Source of the DNA: a virus
Direction: 5' to 3' (one strand)
Virus record (IMG/VR): IMGVR_UViG_3300035181_000676
Span: 1-40,826 of that record
Length of the DNA: 40,826 nucleotides
Positions 6,534-16,094 of this stretch are shown here, one piece after another. How positions within the stretch are numbered: position 1 is the stretch's first letter; each line of letters starts with the position of its first letter. Both the position numbers and the translations under genes were made by a program. The notes below the pieces were generated by a model, which had not been told where the DNA came from, searched no databases, and saw only the letters and a program-made list of their open reading frames with translations.

Positions 6534-6557
6534 CTATCATCCCTTTGGGGATGATGG
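6534..6557 (+). terminator. Hairpin after the capsid gene
   Basis: ATCATCCC (6536-6543) and GGGATGAT (6548-6555) form an 8-bp perfect stem with a TTTG loop, extended by one G-T and one C-G pair. An A-rich stretch rather than a pure T-run follows, so termination may be partial. T7 places its terminator at the same point after gene 10. Confidence 0.65.
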
Positions 6558-6583
6558 ATAAAATTATTATATAAGGACTGAAA

Positions 6584-7177
6584 ATGGCTTATATAGCTGA
6601 TGAATGGGACTCCTCAAAACTTCTTTTGACGGCAATTAATATCCTTTTGCAAACAATTAATGAGTTACCAATTGAAACAGATACTGATTTAACCAATTCC
6701 ACTGTTGGTCAACTCGCCGAAATGACATTACTCGAAGTTAAAAAGGCGGTACTCGCTCAGGGATGGAGTTTTAATACTGACAATGGTTACCCACTTCCTC
6801 CAGATACATCTGGCATTATAGTTGTGCCTTACAACATTTTAGATATTGTTGCCTCTAACGGTAAGAACTATACAATGCGGGATTGGAAGTTGTATGATAA
6901 AGATAACTATACGTTTATTTTTACAGAATCTGTTCCGTGTGATATTACTTGGGATATGGACTTCAATAGCCTCACTCATCCTCTACGCCATTATATTACT
7001 ATACGTTCTGCTCGTATTTTTCAGGCTCGTACAATAGGGGATCAAGTAGCGTACTCCTATACAGTAAAAGACGAGGAAGATGCTTATCTTTCCGCCCAAG
7101 AGAGTGAGTCACGTACTGGAAGATATAATATGCTTACATCTCCTTCCTTTGGGATATTAAACGGAGGTACTCGATAA
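6584..7177 (+). CDS. Tail tubular protein A, T7 gp11 family
   Basis: This 197-residue protein forms the adaptor ring between portal and nozzle. T7 gp11 has 196 residues. The typical start is seen: a helix with AINILLQTINELPI, then VGQLAEMTLLEVKKAVLAQGWSFNTDNGYPLPPD, the most conserved part of the family. The start follows AAGGACTGAAA. The stop overlaps the ATG of the next gene (ATAATGG), so the two are coupled. Confidence 0.9.
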   Translation: MAYIADEWDSSKLLLTAINILLQTINELPIETDTDLTNSTVGQLAEMTLLEVKKAVLAQGWSFNTDNGYPLPPDTSGIIVVPYNILDIVASNGKNYTMRDWKLYDKDNYTFIFTESVPCDITWDMDFNSLTHPLRHYITIRSARIFQARTIGDQVAYSYTVKDEEDAYLSAQESESRTGRYNMLTSPSFGILNGGTR

Positions 7178-9894
7178 TGGCTTTAGTTCATAATAACTTT
7201 CTCGGAGTATTCGCAGGGGTATCTACTCAAGCCATTGATATGCGTTTACCTAATCATTGTGAGGAAATGGTTAATGTTTATCCCTCAATTCAATATGGAC
7301 TTCGCCGCCGTAACCCGACTATACAGCTTTCTAATTCCATTCTTTCTGTTGATAAGCAGTTCGTTTATACTTATGATAGAGGTTTATCGGGGGAGGCATC
7401 GGAGCAATACTTAATCACTATCGATCCGATTAATAACTTGAGAGTACTTAATATTGGAACTGGAGAATATCAAGGAGTTACTTATTCTGGGAATGCATTA
7501 AGCTATTTACAAAACTCTAACCCTAATTTAGGGTTTTCAGCTCTAACGATTAAGGATACTACTTTCATTTCCAATAAGGATATTATTCCTAAAATGCAGA
7601 ATGATTCTGTCGGTGTGATCAATTTTAAAAGTATTAATCTTAATTCGTCAGGATTTTCAAGTAATTATCCTACTATCGATAATGAGTACGGAGATACTAC
7701 TGTAAAAAGTGGTTATGCCCCTGCACGTATTAAAACATATCAAGGGATATATTCAATATCAGGAATGAGTAAAACATTTTATACGGAGTCAAGCGCAGGC
7801 GCAATTACTACAATTACGATTGATTCTGTTAATTATAGTTATATTACTAATGTGAGATCAGATGGTTTTAATATTATTCCTGAAAGTCTATTAGAATACC
7901 GATCTAATATTTACTCAATGTTAAGCAACTCACTCGATCCTACTCTATACACGGTTAGACTTGGTATTTCAATGGATATTAAAGTATTTAAAAAAGACGG
8001 TACTGCAATATCTCTGACCGCCACTGTAACATTTCCTGCCTCAGTTGATATCCTCCCATTAGCCTTAACATCACTTACCGCTATAACACTTAAAAATTCT
8101 GACTCTTGGCACACGGGTATCCCAGTTTTTAAAACACCTCCGATTACCTATTCATTTAAAAATGAATATAATATTGGATCAACTACCATTTCATCTGTAA
8201 CATCGGGTACATCAAGTGAGAATATTGAGTTGGTAACTAATACTTATGATAGTGATGCATTTATATGGTTTAAATCAGCATCCGTAGACAGTACGTTCCC
8301 CTATACCTATACTGCTACTATCTATAACTCAAGTGGGGGTGTGGTTGGCACACATAGTTATGCGGCAGTAGATACCGATGCTATCGCTACTAATTTTGCA
8401 ACTTGGGCAAATGGATTATCCGGTTATACGGCTATAAGTAAAGGCTCTGTTACTAAAATCACTCGCACTGATCATACTGCCTTTTCCATCGTTGTATCTG
8501 ATACTTATGGAAGTCAAGCAACCTCAGCATGGAAAGGATCAGTTACTACGATGGGGGATCTACCTAAGCACTTTCCATTTAAAGACACAATTGTTAAAAT
8601 CGATGGTGTCCAAAGAGCAGACGATATCGCTTATTGGGTTAAATATGATGGCAATACTTGGATAGAGTGGCGTGACCCAAATATCGATTTTGTAATTGCT
8701 AAAGATACCATGCCACATAAACTTACTCGTAATGCTGATTTTAGTTTTACACTAAGTGCAATTGAATGGGATGATATGCTTGTCGGTGATGGGGATACTC
8801 AATCCACCCCTAACTTTATTGGTGAGCCTATTCAAGATATCTTTTTTATCAATAGTCGATTAGGATTTTTGACAGCGAATGGTATTACGCTCAGTCAGCA
8901 AGATAAGTTTACTAATTTCTTTCGTACTACGATTTTAGATTTACTTGATGATAGTCCAATTAATACCTTCATTAACAGTGCTAAAGCCGTTGGGCTTCGA
9001 TATGCCGTTGAATTACAAGGATATATTATTCTATTTGGGGATAAGCAACAATTTGCTATCGATGCTACTCATGCTATAAGCCCTAAAACAATTTCAGTAC
9101 AATCTGTTTCAGGATATGAAATTAACCGTTTTGTTAAACCGATATCGATTGGTGATAGTATAATGTTTGTAGTACAAAAGGGTGATTATAGTGCCCTTAT
9201 GGAAATGAATAAAAATACTCTATCATTAAATATTAAGGCTGAGGATGTATCCTCCCATGTTACTGGTTATATTGATTCAAATATAACACAGTTAATTGGA
9301 AGTCCACGTAATGATTGTGTATTTTTACGAGGGAATAAAAATCCAAAATCCATCTATGTATATAAATTTTATTCTGAAAAAAATGTAACTTTACAAAAAG
9401 CATGGAGTAGATGGGAGTTTGCTATGGATATCTCATCGATTTTTAGTTTTGATCGATACCTGTATCTATTTGGTAATCGTTATATAACTGATGTTATAAC
9501 CGAATCATCTTTTGAACAGATGCAAATTGAGTCTTATGGTATAAACGCCTTATATAAAGATAACGGCGCATATGATTACGTAAGTTTTGTAGAGTTATCT
9601 GAATGGGCAATCGCTCCGGCAAGAGATAACGTAAAAGAAATTCGTGGAACCCTACTTTTAAAAACAATCGAGATATCTTCGAGTGAGGGTAGCGACTTCT
9701 CTTTAAATATCATTGATAAAGAACGGGGTAAAGGTCGCTCGATACCATCAATTTACACTGTTAACCGTAAGCCCTATCTCTCTGGTACTTCTAAAAATAC
9801 ACGCATCATTATTGATTCAGTTGGGGATATCGGTTTTCAAATAAATTCAATTTCTATTGAAGGTCAATATAACACCCGATCAAAAAGGGTATAA
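7177..9894 (+). CDS. Tail tubular protein B (nozzle), T7 gp12 family
   Basis: This is the nozzle of the short tail. The 905 residues begin with the family signature of a beta-rich N-terminus, GVSTQAIDMRLPNHCEEMVNVYPSIQYGLRRRNPT (about 15-49). The C-terminal half (about 560-680) carries FINSRLGFLTANGITLSQQDKFTNFF, followed by AVGLRYAVELQGYIILFGDKQQFAID, which is typical of gp12. It is about 110 residues longer than T7 gp12. Its order after protein A supports the call. Confidence 0.9.
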   Translation: MALVHNNFLGVFAGVSTQAIDMRLPNHCEEMVNVYPSIQYGLRRRNPTIQLSNSILSVDKQFVYTYDRGLSGEASEQYLITIDPINNLRVLNIGTGEYQGVTYSGNALSYLQNSNPNLGFSALTIKDTTFISNKDIIPKMQNDSVGVINFKSINLNSSGFSSNYPTIDNEYGDTTVKSGYAPARIKTYQGIYSISGMSKTFYTESSAGAITTITIDSVNYSYITNVRSDGFNIIPESLLEYRSNIYSMLSNSLDPTLYTVRLGISMDIKVFKKDGTAISLTATVTFPASVDILPLALTSLTAITLKNSDSWHTGIPVFKTPPITYSFKNEYNIGSTTISSVTSGTSSENIELVTNTYDSDAFIWFKSASVDSTFPYTYTATIYNSSGGVVGTHSYAAVDTDAIATNFATWANGLSGYTAISKGSVTKITRTDHTAFSIVVSDTYGSQATSAWKGSVTTMGDLPKHFPFKDTIVKIDGVQRADDIAYWVKYDGNTWIEWRDPNIDFVIAKDTMPHKLTRNADFSFTLSAIEWDDMLVGDGDTQSTPNFIGEPIQDIFFINSRLGFLTANGITLSQQDKFTNFFRTTILDLLDDSPINTFINSAKAVGLRYAVELQGYIILFGDKQQFAIDATHAISPKTISVQSVSGYEINRFVKPISIGDSIMFVVQKGDYSALMEMNKNTLSLNIKAEDVSSHVTGYIDSNITQLIGSPRNDCVFLRGNKNPKSIYVYKFYSEKNVTLQKAWSRWEFAMDISSIFSFDRYLYLFGNRYITDVITESSFEQMQIESYGINALYKDNGAYDYVSFVELSEWAIAPARDNVKEIRGTLLLKTIEISSSEGSDFSLNIIDKERGKGRSIPSIYTVNRKPYLSGTSKNTRIIIDSVGDIGFQINSISIEGQYNTRSKRV

Positions 9895-9920
9895 TATTAT
9901 AATCAGTTAAAGGATATACT

Positions 9921-11522
9921 ATGGCAATTCAGAGTTCATTTTATAATGTTGATGGAGCAACTCGGACTTACCCATCGAGTAAACATATTGCTACAAAACA
10001 GAATGTATCAATTTGGTTTAAACAAAGAGTCGATAACGTATGGGTACATATTGACCCTACGCTGTATTCTCTTGTAGAGAACTCCATAATTTTTATCACC
10101 GCACCAGATATTTCACTATACTCAGAATTGGAAGTACGGGTGGCTGATACCTATGAAGAACTTGAGGAAAGCCCCTCAGCTATAACATTAGTATCAGGTG
10201 CGTTAGGTGATATTACCTCTGTTGTATCTAATCTCCCTATAATTAAGACTGTTGCTGATAATATCTCAACACTAACTGAGCTTAGTAACTCTTTAATTTC
10301 GGATTACTCTCCATCCCCTGCCTTTAAAAAGTATGGTGGTCAGCTCGATAAACTTGCGAACGAGCTATCAAATCCATTATGTCAATATTTAGGAATAGTT
10401 TTTATAGGTGACTCAATTACTTGGGGAAGAAACTTACCTGATAATGCTGTTTATGACCCTAGAGATGGTACATTATCTGATCCGAGAGACATTTATGCGA
10501 GTGGATCGTTCGTAAATAATTTCAAACGATTTATTGGATCTGAATATTTTGAAAATGTATCTCCAACGTTATCAAATTTCCCTGCCTCTACATCAGGGGA
10601 AGCTATCGCTGAATTTAATAAAAGCTATGTTTTATACCCAAATGGAGATCCATTTTTTTCATATCGAGCAGTAGGGACATCATTATCCCTTACTGAGGTT
10701 AAAAGTACGGCAGTAGCATCCACAGGGTATCAATTGCAACTTGCTGATGGTAATGGATCTGGTACAAGTTATCATGAGATATCATTTACTTTTACCGGAA
10801 CTACTTTTGATTTTCTTTATGGATGCGTAAGTTCAAATGCGTGTGATTATGAGTTGTTTGTCGATGGAGTATCACAGGGTATATTCAAAACTGATGCAAG
10901 TAATGGGGGAGTGGAATTAACAAATGACAACGTGCGTACCCATACTTTTAACTATATACACAATAAAGTAATTACTATCAGAAGTAATCGTGTTGCATAT
11001 CCTACTTCTACCCGTGTGCTTCGCATCACTGCGATTAGAATCAATAAGAAAGTGCGAATAACTAATCAAGGGATTAATGGCAGTTCTACTAACAAATACT
11101 ATCTCTATAACTTATTGGGAAATTATGGCGATGGAGTGGCTGTTCAATCAAATGATCAATTTGTATTTGTAATGTTGGGCACTAATGATAGGGTAATTAC
11201 CGATACAACACCTCATGGCATATCAGGATTTAAACGAAATTTAAAACCTCTTCTTGATAACTTAACTTCTATTTCTGACATAATACTAATGTGTTCTCTC
11301 CCTGCGGTAAATGAAAGTTCGCTTACATATTCATTTACTATGGGACAGTGCAGAGATACCCTACTATTAGAGGCTAAATCTCGATCATTAGATTTTATTG
11401 ATAACTATTCGATATTTAATAACTTGGATTTGACAGGTGTAACTACTGATGGCCTTCATCCGAACTTGATCGGTCATGCTATCATTAGCCGAAATATCAT
11501 AACTTCAATGAGAGGAGTTTAA
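9921..11522 (+). CDS. Tail fibre with T7 gp17-like N-terminus and SGNH esterase domain
   Basis: Residues 1-80 resemble the virion-anchoring domain of T7 fibres (VDGATRTYPSS, then a repeated beta pattern). A linker to about 150 leads to an SGNH/GDSL hydrolase: block I GDS with nucleophile Ser165, block III GTND with Asn422, and block V DGLH with Asp510 and His513. Between block I and block III is a beta-rich insert (about 215-370), probably a carbohydrate-binding jelly roll. Such fibres deacetylate surface polysaccharide during attachment. The substrate is unknown. AAAGGA lies 8 nt before the ATG. Confidence 0.88.
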   Translation: MAIQSSFYNVDGATRTYPSSKHIATKQNVSIWFKQRVDNVWVHIDPTLYSLVENSIIFITAPDISLYSELEVRVADTYEELEESPSAITLVSGALGDITSVVSNLPIIKTVADNISTLTELSNSLISDYSPSPAFKKYGGQLDKLANELSNPLCQYLGIVFIGDSITWGRNLPDNAVYDPRDGTLSDPRDIYASGSFVNNFKRFIGSEYFENVSPTLSNFPASTSGEAIAEFNKSYVLYPNGDPFFSYRAVGTSLSLTEVKSTAVASTGYQLQLADGNGSGTSYHEISFTFTGTTFDFLYGCVSSNACDYELFVDGVSQGIFKTDASNGGVELTNDNVRTHTFNYIHNKVITIRSNRVAYPTSTRVLRITAIRINKKVRITNQGINGSSTNKYYLYNLLGNYGDGVAVQSNDQFVFVMLGTNDRVITDTTPHGISGFKRNLKPLLDNLTSISDIILMCSLPAVNESSLTYSFTMGQCRDTLLLEAKSRSLDFIDNYSIFNNLDLTGVTTDGLHPNLIGHAIISRNIITSMRGV

Positions 11523-11523
11523 T

Positions 11524-11850
11524 ATGCCACAAAATAATCCAGATAATTTTCCACTCCTAACTTGGGTATGGGTACTTGGTATGTCAATTTTTGGAAGCAT
11601 TGTACGAACAATTACGATGCAGAATGAACCATTAGCTGGATGGAGATTAGTTCGGAGATTAACCGCTAATGCTGTTGTTTCCGTATTTATTGCGATTATC
11701 ACTGCGGCACTATGTGTATGGGCTGATATCCCATTTTGGTTAATGGTAGTGTTCATTGGACTAACTTCACATATGGGGGCACCCGTGCTTTTATTGGCTG
11801 AGGATAAATTCATTCAATACGTAAAATCAAAAAAGATAGGAGATCAATAA
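11524..11850 (+). CDS. Holin, LydA/superfamily III-like
   Basis: This 108-residue protein has three predicted membrane segments (about 10-28, 47-66, 70-91) and a charged C-terminus. The residue order around GWRLVRRLTANAVVSVFIA and GLTSHMGAPVLL resembles phage P1 LydA-type holins. It would form the inner-membrane hole that frees the endolysin. GAGAGGAG lies in the end of the fibre gene, and its stop overlaps the endolysin ATG (TAATG). Confidence 0.85.
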   Translation: MPQNNPDNFPLLTWVWVLGMSIFGSIVRTITMQNEPLAGWRLVRRLTANAVVSVFIAIITAALCVWADIPFWLMVVFIGLTSHMGAPVLLLAEDKFIQYVKSKKIGDQ

Positions 11851-12335
11851 TGAGTGCAAAATGGGTTGAAGAAGCCAAAAAGTTCATAGGATTAAAAGAG
11901 ATTAAAGGCGATCAAAACGCACCTGAAATTGTTAAGATGTGGGCTGATATCAAAAATAGTGGGGTTAAAGATGATGAAACTCCTTGGTGTGCCGCCTTTG
12001 TTGGTGCTTGTTTAGAGCGAAGCGGAATTAAATCAACCCGTAGCGGTGGCTCACAATCTTACTTAAATTGGGGAGAAGTATTACTCCATCCGATTAAAGA
12101 TTGTATTGTAGTTTTTAAACGCAATGGGGGTGGTCATGTTGGTTTCGTAGTTGGTAAAGATGAACATGGGAATATTATGGTTCTCGGTGGTAATCAATCC
12201 GATGCAGTCAATATTAAGGCGTTCGATCCGACTCGTGTCGTTGGGTATAGATTTCCTCTTGGAATTGCTCATTCAACACCGAGTGAACTTCCATTACTTG
12301 CAAGTAATGGTGAACTATCTACAAATGAAGCATAG
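11850..12335 (+). CDS. Endolysin, NlpC/P60-CHAP-type (TIGR02594 family)
   Basis: It is a predicted peptidoglycan amidase/endopeptidase with a cysteine-histidine centre: Cys47 in TPWCAAFVG and His96 in GGGHVGFVVG, with Asn115 in GGNQSD as the likely third residue. The N-terminus WVEEAKKFIGLKEIKG is typical of the family. The 161 residues make one domain with a short tail. No signal peptide is visible, so export depends on the holin directly upstream. Confidence 0.9.
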   Translation: MSAKWVEEAKKFIGLKEIKGDQNAPEIVKMWADIKNSGVKDDETPWCAAFVGACLERSGIKSTRSGGSQSYLNWGEVLLHPIKDCIVVFKRNGGGHVGFVVGKDEHGNIMVLGGNQSDAVNIKAFDPTRVVGYRFPLGIAHSTPSELPLLASNGELSTNEA

Positions 12336-12344
12336 GAGTAAGAC

Positions 12345-14798
12345 ATGGCAATATCAACATTAACACTCACAAATACCCCTCAATCGTTTAACGGGGCTTG
12401 TACTATTAAACCGACAAATAATTTTCTTTACGGCTTTGGGGCTTCTCCAAGCACGTTTTACCCATTTAGACTTAGTTATGAAACACCTGAGTTTGTTTAT
12501 GATGGTTTGCAAGGGGTTATCAGTTTTAAATTAACCTCAAATTTTGAACCATGTGTTCTAACAATTACGCCAAATTTTTCAATAGATGCTGGATTCATTA
12601 AACTTGAACAATATAAACAAGATGGTGAGACAAACTACAATCTTGCTTATGATCGTGCAAGAGCTGAATTTAAACCGATCGTACTAACTCCGAATACTAA
12701 ATATAACTTCGATGATTACGAACTAAAGATGGCGGCAAATATAGATATTGTAGGGGATAAAACTTCAATCTTAGAATTTAGTTATCCAAATGGTTCGACA
12801 AAAAAAGCGATTTGGCAAGCAGGTATGGCAATACCTCATGGGTTCCGTTTGCATATTAAATGTACAGGATTCTCAGGTGGTTGTCTTTATCGTAATTCTG
12901 AGTATGTTGCATATTCAAGAAATGAGGCATCCAATACAACTCCGTATTTAGCAGATAGCTCTTATAGATACTTGTATGCTGAAAATATTCACTGTGTTCT
13001 ATTTGATTCTAATAGAACTGCCGATATGTCATGGACGGGTAATGCTAATAATACGGCATCATGCATTATTAACGAATCAACAGGTATGGATGGGGGACTT
13101 TGGGGGCACGGTGCTGAAAATATTACCGTGCAAGGAAAAATCTATAAAGTAGTCAATAATATTATTGACGATAAGTACCCTGATGGATATAGCTATCCAA
13201 GTGGAAAATCAAGAACTCAATCATATGTAAGCTCAGGTAGATATGTGAATTTGACTGCATATGCTCCTATTTATGGTGTGTTCAATGATGTTAAAAATTC
13301 AGGGGGATCAGCCGCATATATCGCAGGGGAAATTGCGGGTAACGTTTATATTGAATTGCAATTACAATCAGTTACTGACTATACGAATGGAACATGGGAA
13401 TCTCGTAACATCGCATATGAAAACTGTGGTCATAGTAACCTTTATATTGCTGAAAAATGGTGGGATTTTGCAGTGCGTACTGGAATTGACCCTACAACAG
13501 GACTGCACTATAAACCATTCTCTGTTGGAAATGAAGGTGTATCATTAGGATTAAATCCATGTAGTGATCTAAACTTTGTAACTGTAACAGATTATGAAGA
13601 CTATATTGACTTTAGAGGTGAGTATAAATTTGGTGCATATAACCAAAATGGAACAGCCGTCACCGTCAACGAAGTAGGACATGGTTTAACAAATGGCCAA
13701 AGTTATGCCTTTTATAAATCAACAGGATCCTTTACCTCAGGGTATTTTACAGTTACCGTGGCAGATGCTAATAATTATTCATTTACACATACCGTATCAA
13801 CTGGAGCAATATCAGGTATACTTAAACACAAAGGGATTGATACACCAACATTGCGTAATGCGGTACAAGTAGGAATGAAATCAATCAACAATGCGTATGG
13901 AAGTGATGTAACTACTCAAATTCAAATTGGTATAGACTTAATCGGAAGTGGTGCGGGAGGTTACTTTACATATAGTGATATGTCTAAACTAATGGTTGGA
14001 TGTAACTATCTACTACCTATGAATAATACAACAGCACGGCAATTTGGATTATACAAACATAGTGCTAATGCACCTGCGTTCTATATTCAAGTGATTGGAT
14101 TATATGAAAATCGTAAGCTTTTAATAGCTACACCACTTACTTCCGGAACAACTGCTACGAATACTAATAAAAGCTATGGAGTAGCTTTTGCAGTGATTGG
14201 TACAAATGCAGCTGGAATGGTATCAGCAAATACCCTACTTAATGGTAACTTTTGGACTAATGCTGATGGTTCACCATATGCAATCGGGTATGCTGATACA
14301 AAAGCAGGGTTATTAGGTTACGCAACATATTTAGCAGTGCTTGATGCAGACGTAGCAGATGGTAAAACTCAAATGGTTACTGACTTACTCGGTTATCCTA
14401 ATGGTGTATTGCTTACACATAAAACCGGTACTGGTTGGGTTGATGGTAATGGTATTGCTCTTGTTGGAACAACACTGGTTGAAACTAAGTATCGAAAATC
14501 TGTAACAACATTAGCGGCGGTGACAGCAACTGCGGTTTACTCATGCCCAATTGCAACATTTAGAAGTATTAACGGAGTAATTCAAGTCGGGGATGGTACT
14601 AACTTTGCTAAATATACAGTTAATGCAATACATAATGGTACTACTGCTTCTGGTTCAGTTACGCAAACACAATTATTAGGTACAAGCCCTTCATCATTTA
14701 CAGTGGACGTTAATGGAGGAAATCTTAGAATTATGGCGACCCCCGCAAGTTCGACTACCACAACGTATAAAGTTGATATTAATCCTGAGTATATTTAA
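12345..14798 (+). CDS. Tailspike-like / second tail fibre protein
   Basis: This 817-residue beta-rich protein lies just after the lysis genes. Residues about 110-420 have the irregular Asn/Gly/Ser-rich pattern of right-handed beta-helix spikes (for example NIDIVGDKTSILEFSYPNGS). Residues about 424-497 form an inserted module (VNEVGHGLTNGQSYAFY, then VADANNYSFTH) like the FCCH-type domains common in phage fibres. The C-terminus is Thr/Ala-rich and repetitive. No catalytic residues can be named. AGGAG precedes the ATG. A short N-terminal anchor is not evident. Confidence 0.7.
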   Translation: MAISTLTLTNTPQSFNGACTIKPTNNFLYGFGASPSTFYPFRLSYETPEFVYDGLQGVISFKLTSNFEPCVLTITPNFSIDAGFIKLEQYKQDGETNYNLAYDRARAEFKPIVLTPNTKYNFDDYELKMAANIDIVGDKTSILEFSYPNGSTKKAIWQAGMAIPHGFRLHIKCTGFSGGCLYRNSEYVAYSRNEASNTTPYLADSSYRYLYAENIHCVLFDSNRTADMSWTGNANNTASCIINESTGMDGGLWGHGAENITVQGKIYKVVNNIIDDKYPDGYSYPSGKSRTQSYVSSGRYVNLTAYAPIYGVFNDVKNSGGSAAYIAGEIAGNVYIELQLQSVTDYTNGTWESRNIAYENCGHSNLYIAEKWWDFAVRTGIDPTTGLHYKPFSVGNEGVSLGLNPCSDLNFVTVTDYEDYIDFRGEYKFGAYNQNGTAVTVNEVGHGLTNGQSYAFYKSTGSFTSGYFTVTVADANNYSFTHTVSTGAISGILKHKGIDTPTLRNAVQVGMKSINNAYGSDVTTQIQIGIDLIGSGAGGYFTYSDMSKLMVGCNYLLPMNNTTARQFGLYKHSANAPAFYIQVIGLYENRKLLIATPLTSGTTATNTNKSYGVAFAVIGTNAAGMVSANTLLNGNFWTNADGSPYAIGYADTKAGLLGYATYLAVLDADVADGKTQMVTDLLGYPNGVLLTHKTGTGWVDGNGIALVGTTLVETKYRKSVTTLAAVTATAVYSCPIATFRSINGVIQVGDGTNFAKYTVNAIHNGTTASGSVTQTQLLGTSPSSFTVDVNGGNLRIMATPASSTTTTYKVDINPEYI

Positions 14799-14809
14799 AG
14801 GAAAATGAC

Positions 14810-15376
14810 ATGAATTGGTCAGATGTAACAAATTTTATAGGCGGGGCGGCACCCGTTGTCGGAGGACTTCTTGCAGGTAAAGCAGGGGAAGCTGTTGGAA
14901 CTATCGTTGCCAAAGCATTAGGCGTGGAAGATAAACCTGACGCAGTTATTGATGCATTGAAGAATAGTCCTGATGCAATCATCAAAATCAAAGAATTAGA
15001 AAATTCTAAAGCGATCGCAGATATGGCGAATCAGCTTGATAATAAAAAGGCTGATTATGCTCATGACGAAGCGTATCTTACTGACGTAAGTAATGCTCGT
15101 CAGATGCAAATGACCGCCTTGAATCAAGAGGATATATTCTCTAAACGATATGTATATTATCTTGCGACAGCATGGAGTGTATTTGCGTTCTTGTATATTG
15201 CATCTGTCACGTTTGCAACTATTCCTGCCGCAAATGTACGAATAGTGGATACGGTACTTGGAGTATTGCTTGGAACGATTATCGGTACCATTATGAACTA
15301 CTTCTTTGGAAGTTCCCTTGGCAGTAAGACTAAAACCGATATACTTCAACGATCAAACCAAAATAAGGAGGTATAA
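14810..15376 (+). CDS. 3TM holin-like membrane protein (GTA_holin_3TM type)
   Basis: The 188 residues comprise a Gly/Ala-rich hydrophobic N-terminus (about 9-36, AAPVVGGLLAGKAGEAVG), a soluble helical middle with an Ala/Asp/Arg pattern ending VSNARQMQM, two membrane segments (about 117-138 and 147-166), and a closing FGSSLGSKTKTDIL. This order and ending match the three-TM holin family first named in gene transfer agents. It is thus a second holin-like gene, 3 kb from the first, and could be an antiholin, pinholin or membrane virion factor. Confidence 0.75.
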   Translation: MNWSDVTNFIGGAAPVVGGLLAGKAGEAVGTIVAKALGVEDKPDAVIDALKNSPDAIIKIKELENSKAIADMANQLDNKKADYAHDEAYLTDVSNARQMQMTALNQEDIFSKRYVYYLATAWSVFAFLYIASVTFATIPAANVRIVDTVLGVLLGTIIGTIMNYFFGSSLGSKTKTDILQRSNQNKEV

Positions 15377-15377
15377 T

Positions 15378-15419
15378 ATGGCGTGTAAAACTAAAAGTAA
15401 AAAACCTACTAAGAAGTAA
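15378..15419 (+). CDS. 13-aa lysine-rich mini-ORF with a strong ribosome-binding site
   Basis: The reading frame MACKTKSKKPTKK is preceded by AAGGAGGT, the strongest Shine-Dalgarno match in the window, at 6-nt spacing. It overlaps the end of the holin-like gene and is followed by a hairpin. The peptide is nearly all Lys/Thr/Ser with one Cys. It may be a real micropeptide, or the site may serve another purpose such as ribosome loading. Confidence 0.4.
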   Translation: MACKTKSKKPTKK

Positions 15420-15424
15420 TTAGC

Positions 15425-15447
15425 AGTGCTCTTATATAGAGAGCACT
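15425..15447 (+). terminator. Hairpin between mini-ORF and internal protein gene
   Basis: AGTGCTCT (15425-15432) pairs perfectly with AGAGCACT (15440-15447) around a 7-nt A/T loop. It lies in the 51-nt gap before the gp14-like gene. An A/T-rich run but no T-tract follows, so it may be a weak terminator or an mRNA processing signal. Confidence 0.5.
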
Positions 15448-15470
15448 ACTAATTAAATAAAGGAAAGATT

Positions 15471-16085
15471 ATGGCAACAATATCACCATCACCATATGGT
15501 GCCGGAGCAGGTGCTGGTATCGCTATGGTATCGAATTTCCTATCAATGGGCGCAAATAATAGATCAATTATAAATCAGATAAAACGTAATGGAGACTTAC
15601 TTGCCATTGAAACCCGTGCAATCAATCAAAATCATGAACAACTTGATCGAGAGTTAGGGGATATTCTCAGTGCAAATGCTATGAGTACTGCTAAAAATAT
15701 GGCAACTGCCTCTGTAATGATGAGTATGTCAGGAACTACCGGAGGATCTACGGCTCAGGTGTCTAAACAAGCACGTATTGATCAATTAAAAACAGAAGCC
15801 GATATAATCGCTCAAGCCCGAAATAGTGACATTGCATTATTAAATAAGCAATTATCAGCACAGATTAATTTCCGTAATCAAGCTGATTCGGTCCGTAGCC
15901 AAATGGCAAGTCCTCTCGAAGCACTCATGGGATCTATAAGTGCAGGGGTAAGTGGAGCTTCTTCCGGTATGCAGTTTGAAAAGAATTTAACTGACGCACT
16001 TCCTAAAAATTTTAATTTCGGTGATTCTATTTTCAAAATGTTTGGTACTACTACACAGTTACCATCTATAAATTACCAACAATAA
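15471..16085 (+). CDS. Internal virion protein, T7 gp14-like
   Basis: The 204 residues compare with 196 in T7 gp14. The N-terminus is Gly/Ala-rich and hydrophobic (GAGAGAGIAMVSNFLSMGA, about 10-28), as expected for a protein that inserts in the outer membrane during ejection. It is followed by long Gln/Asn-rich helices. It is the first of three consecutive genes in the T7 order 14-15-16, which is the main support. AAAGGAAAG lies upstream. Confidence 0.8.
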   Translation: MATISPSPYGAGAGAGIAMVSNFLSMGANNRSIINQIKRNGDLLAIETRAINQNHEQLDRELGDILSANAMSTAKNMATASVMMSMSGTTGGSTAQVSKQARIDQLKTEADIIAQARNSDIALLNKQLSAQINFRNQADSVRSQMASPLEALMGSISAGVSGASSGMQFEKNLTDALPKNFNFGDSIFKMFGTTTQLPSINYQQ

Positions 16086-16094
16086 GGATATACA

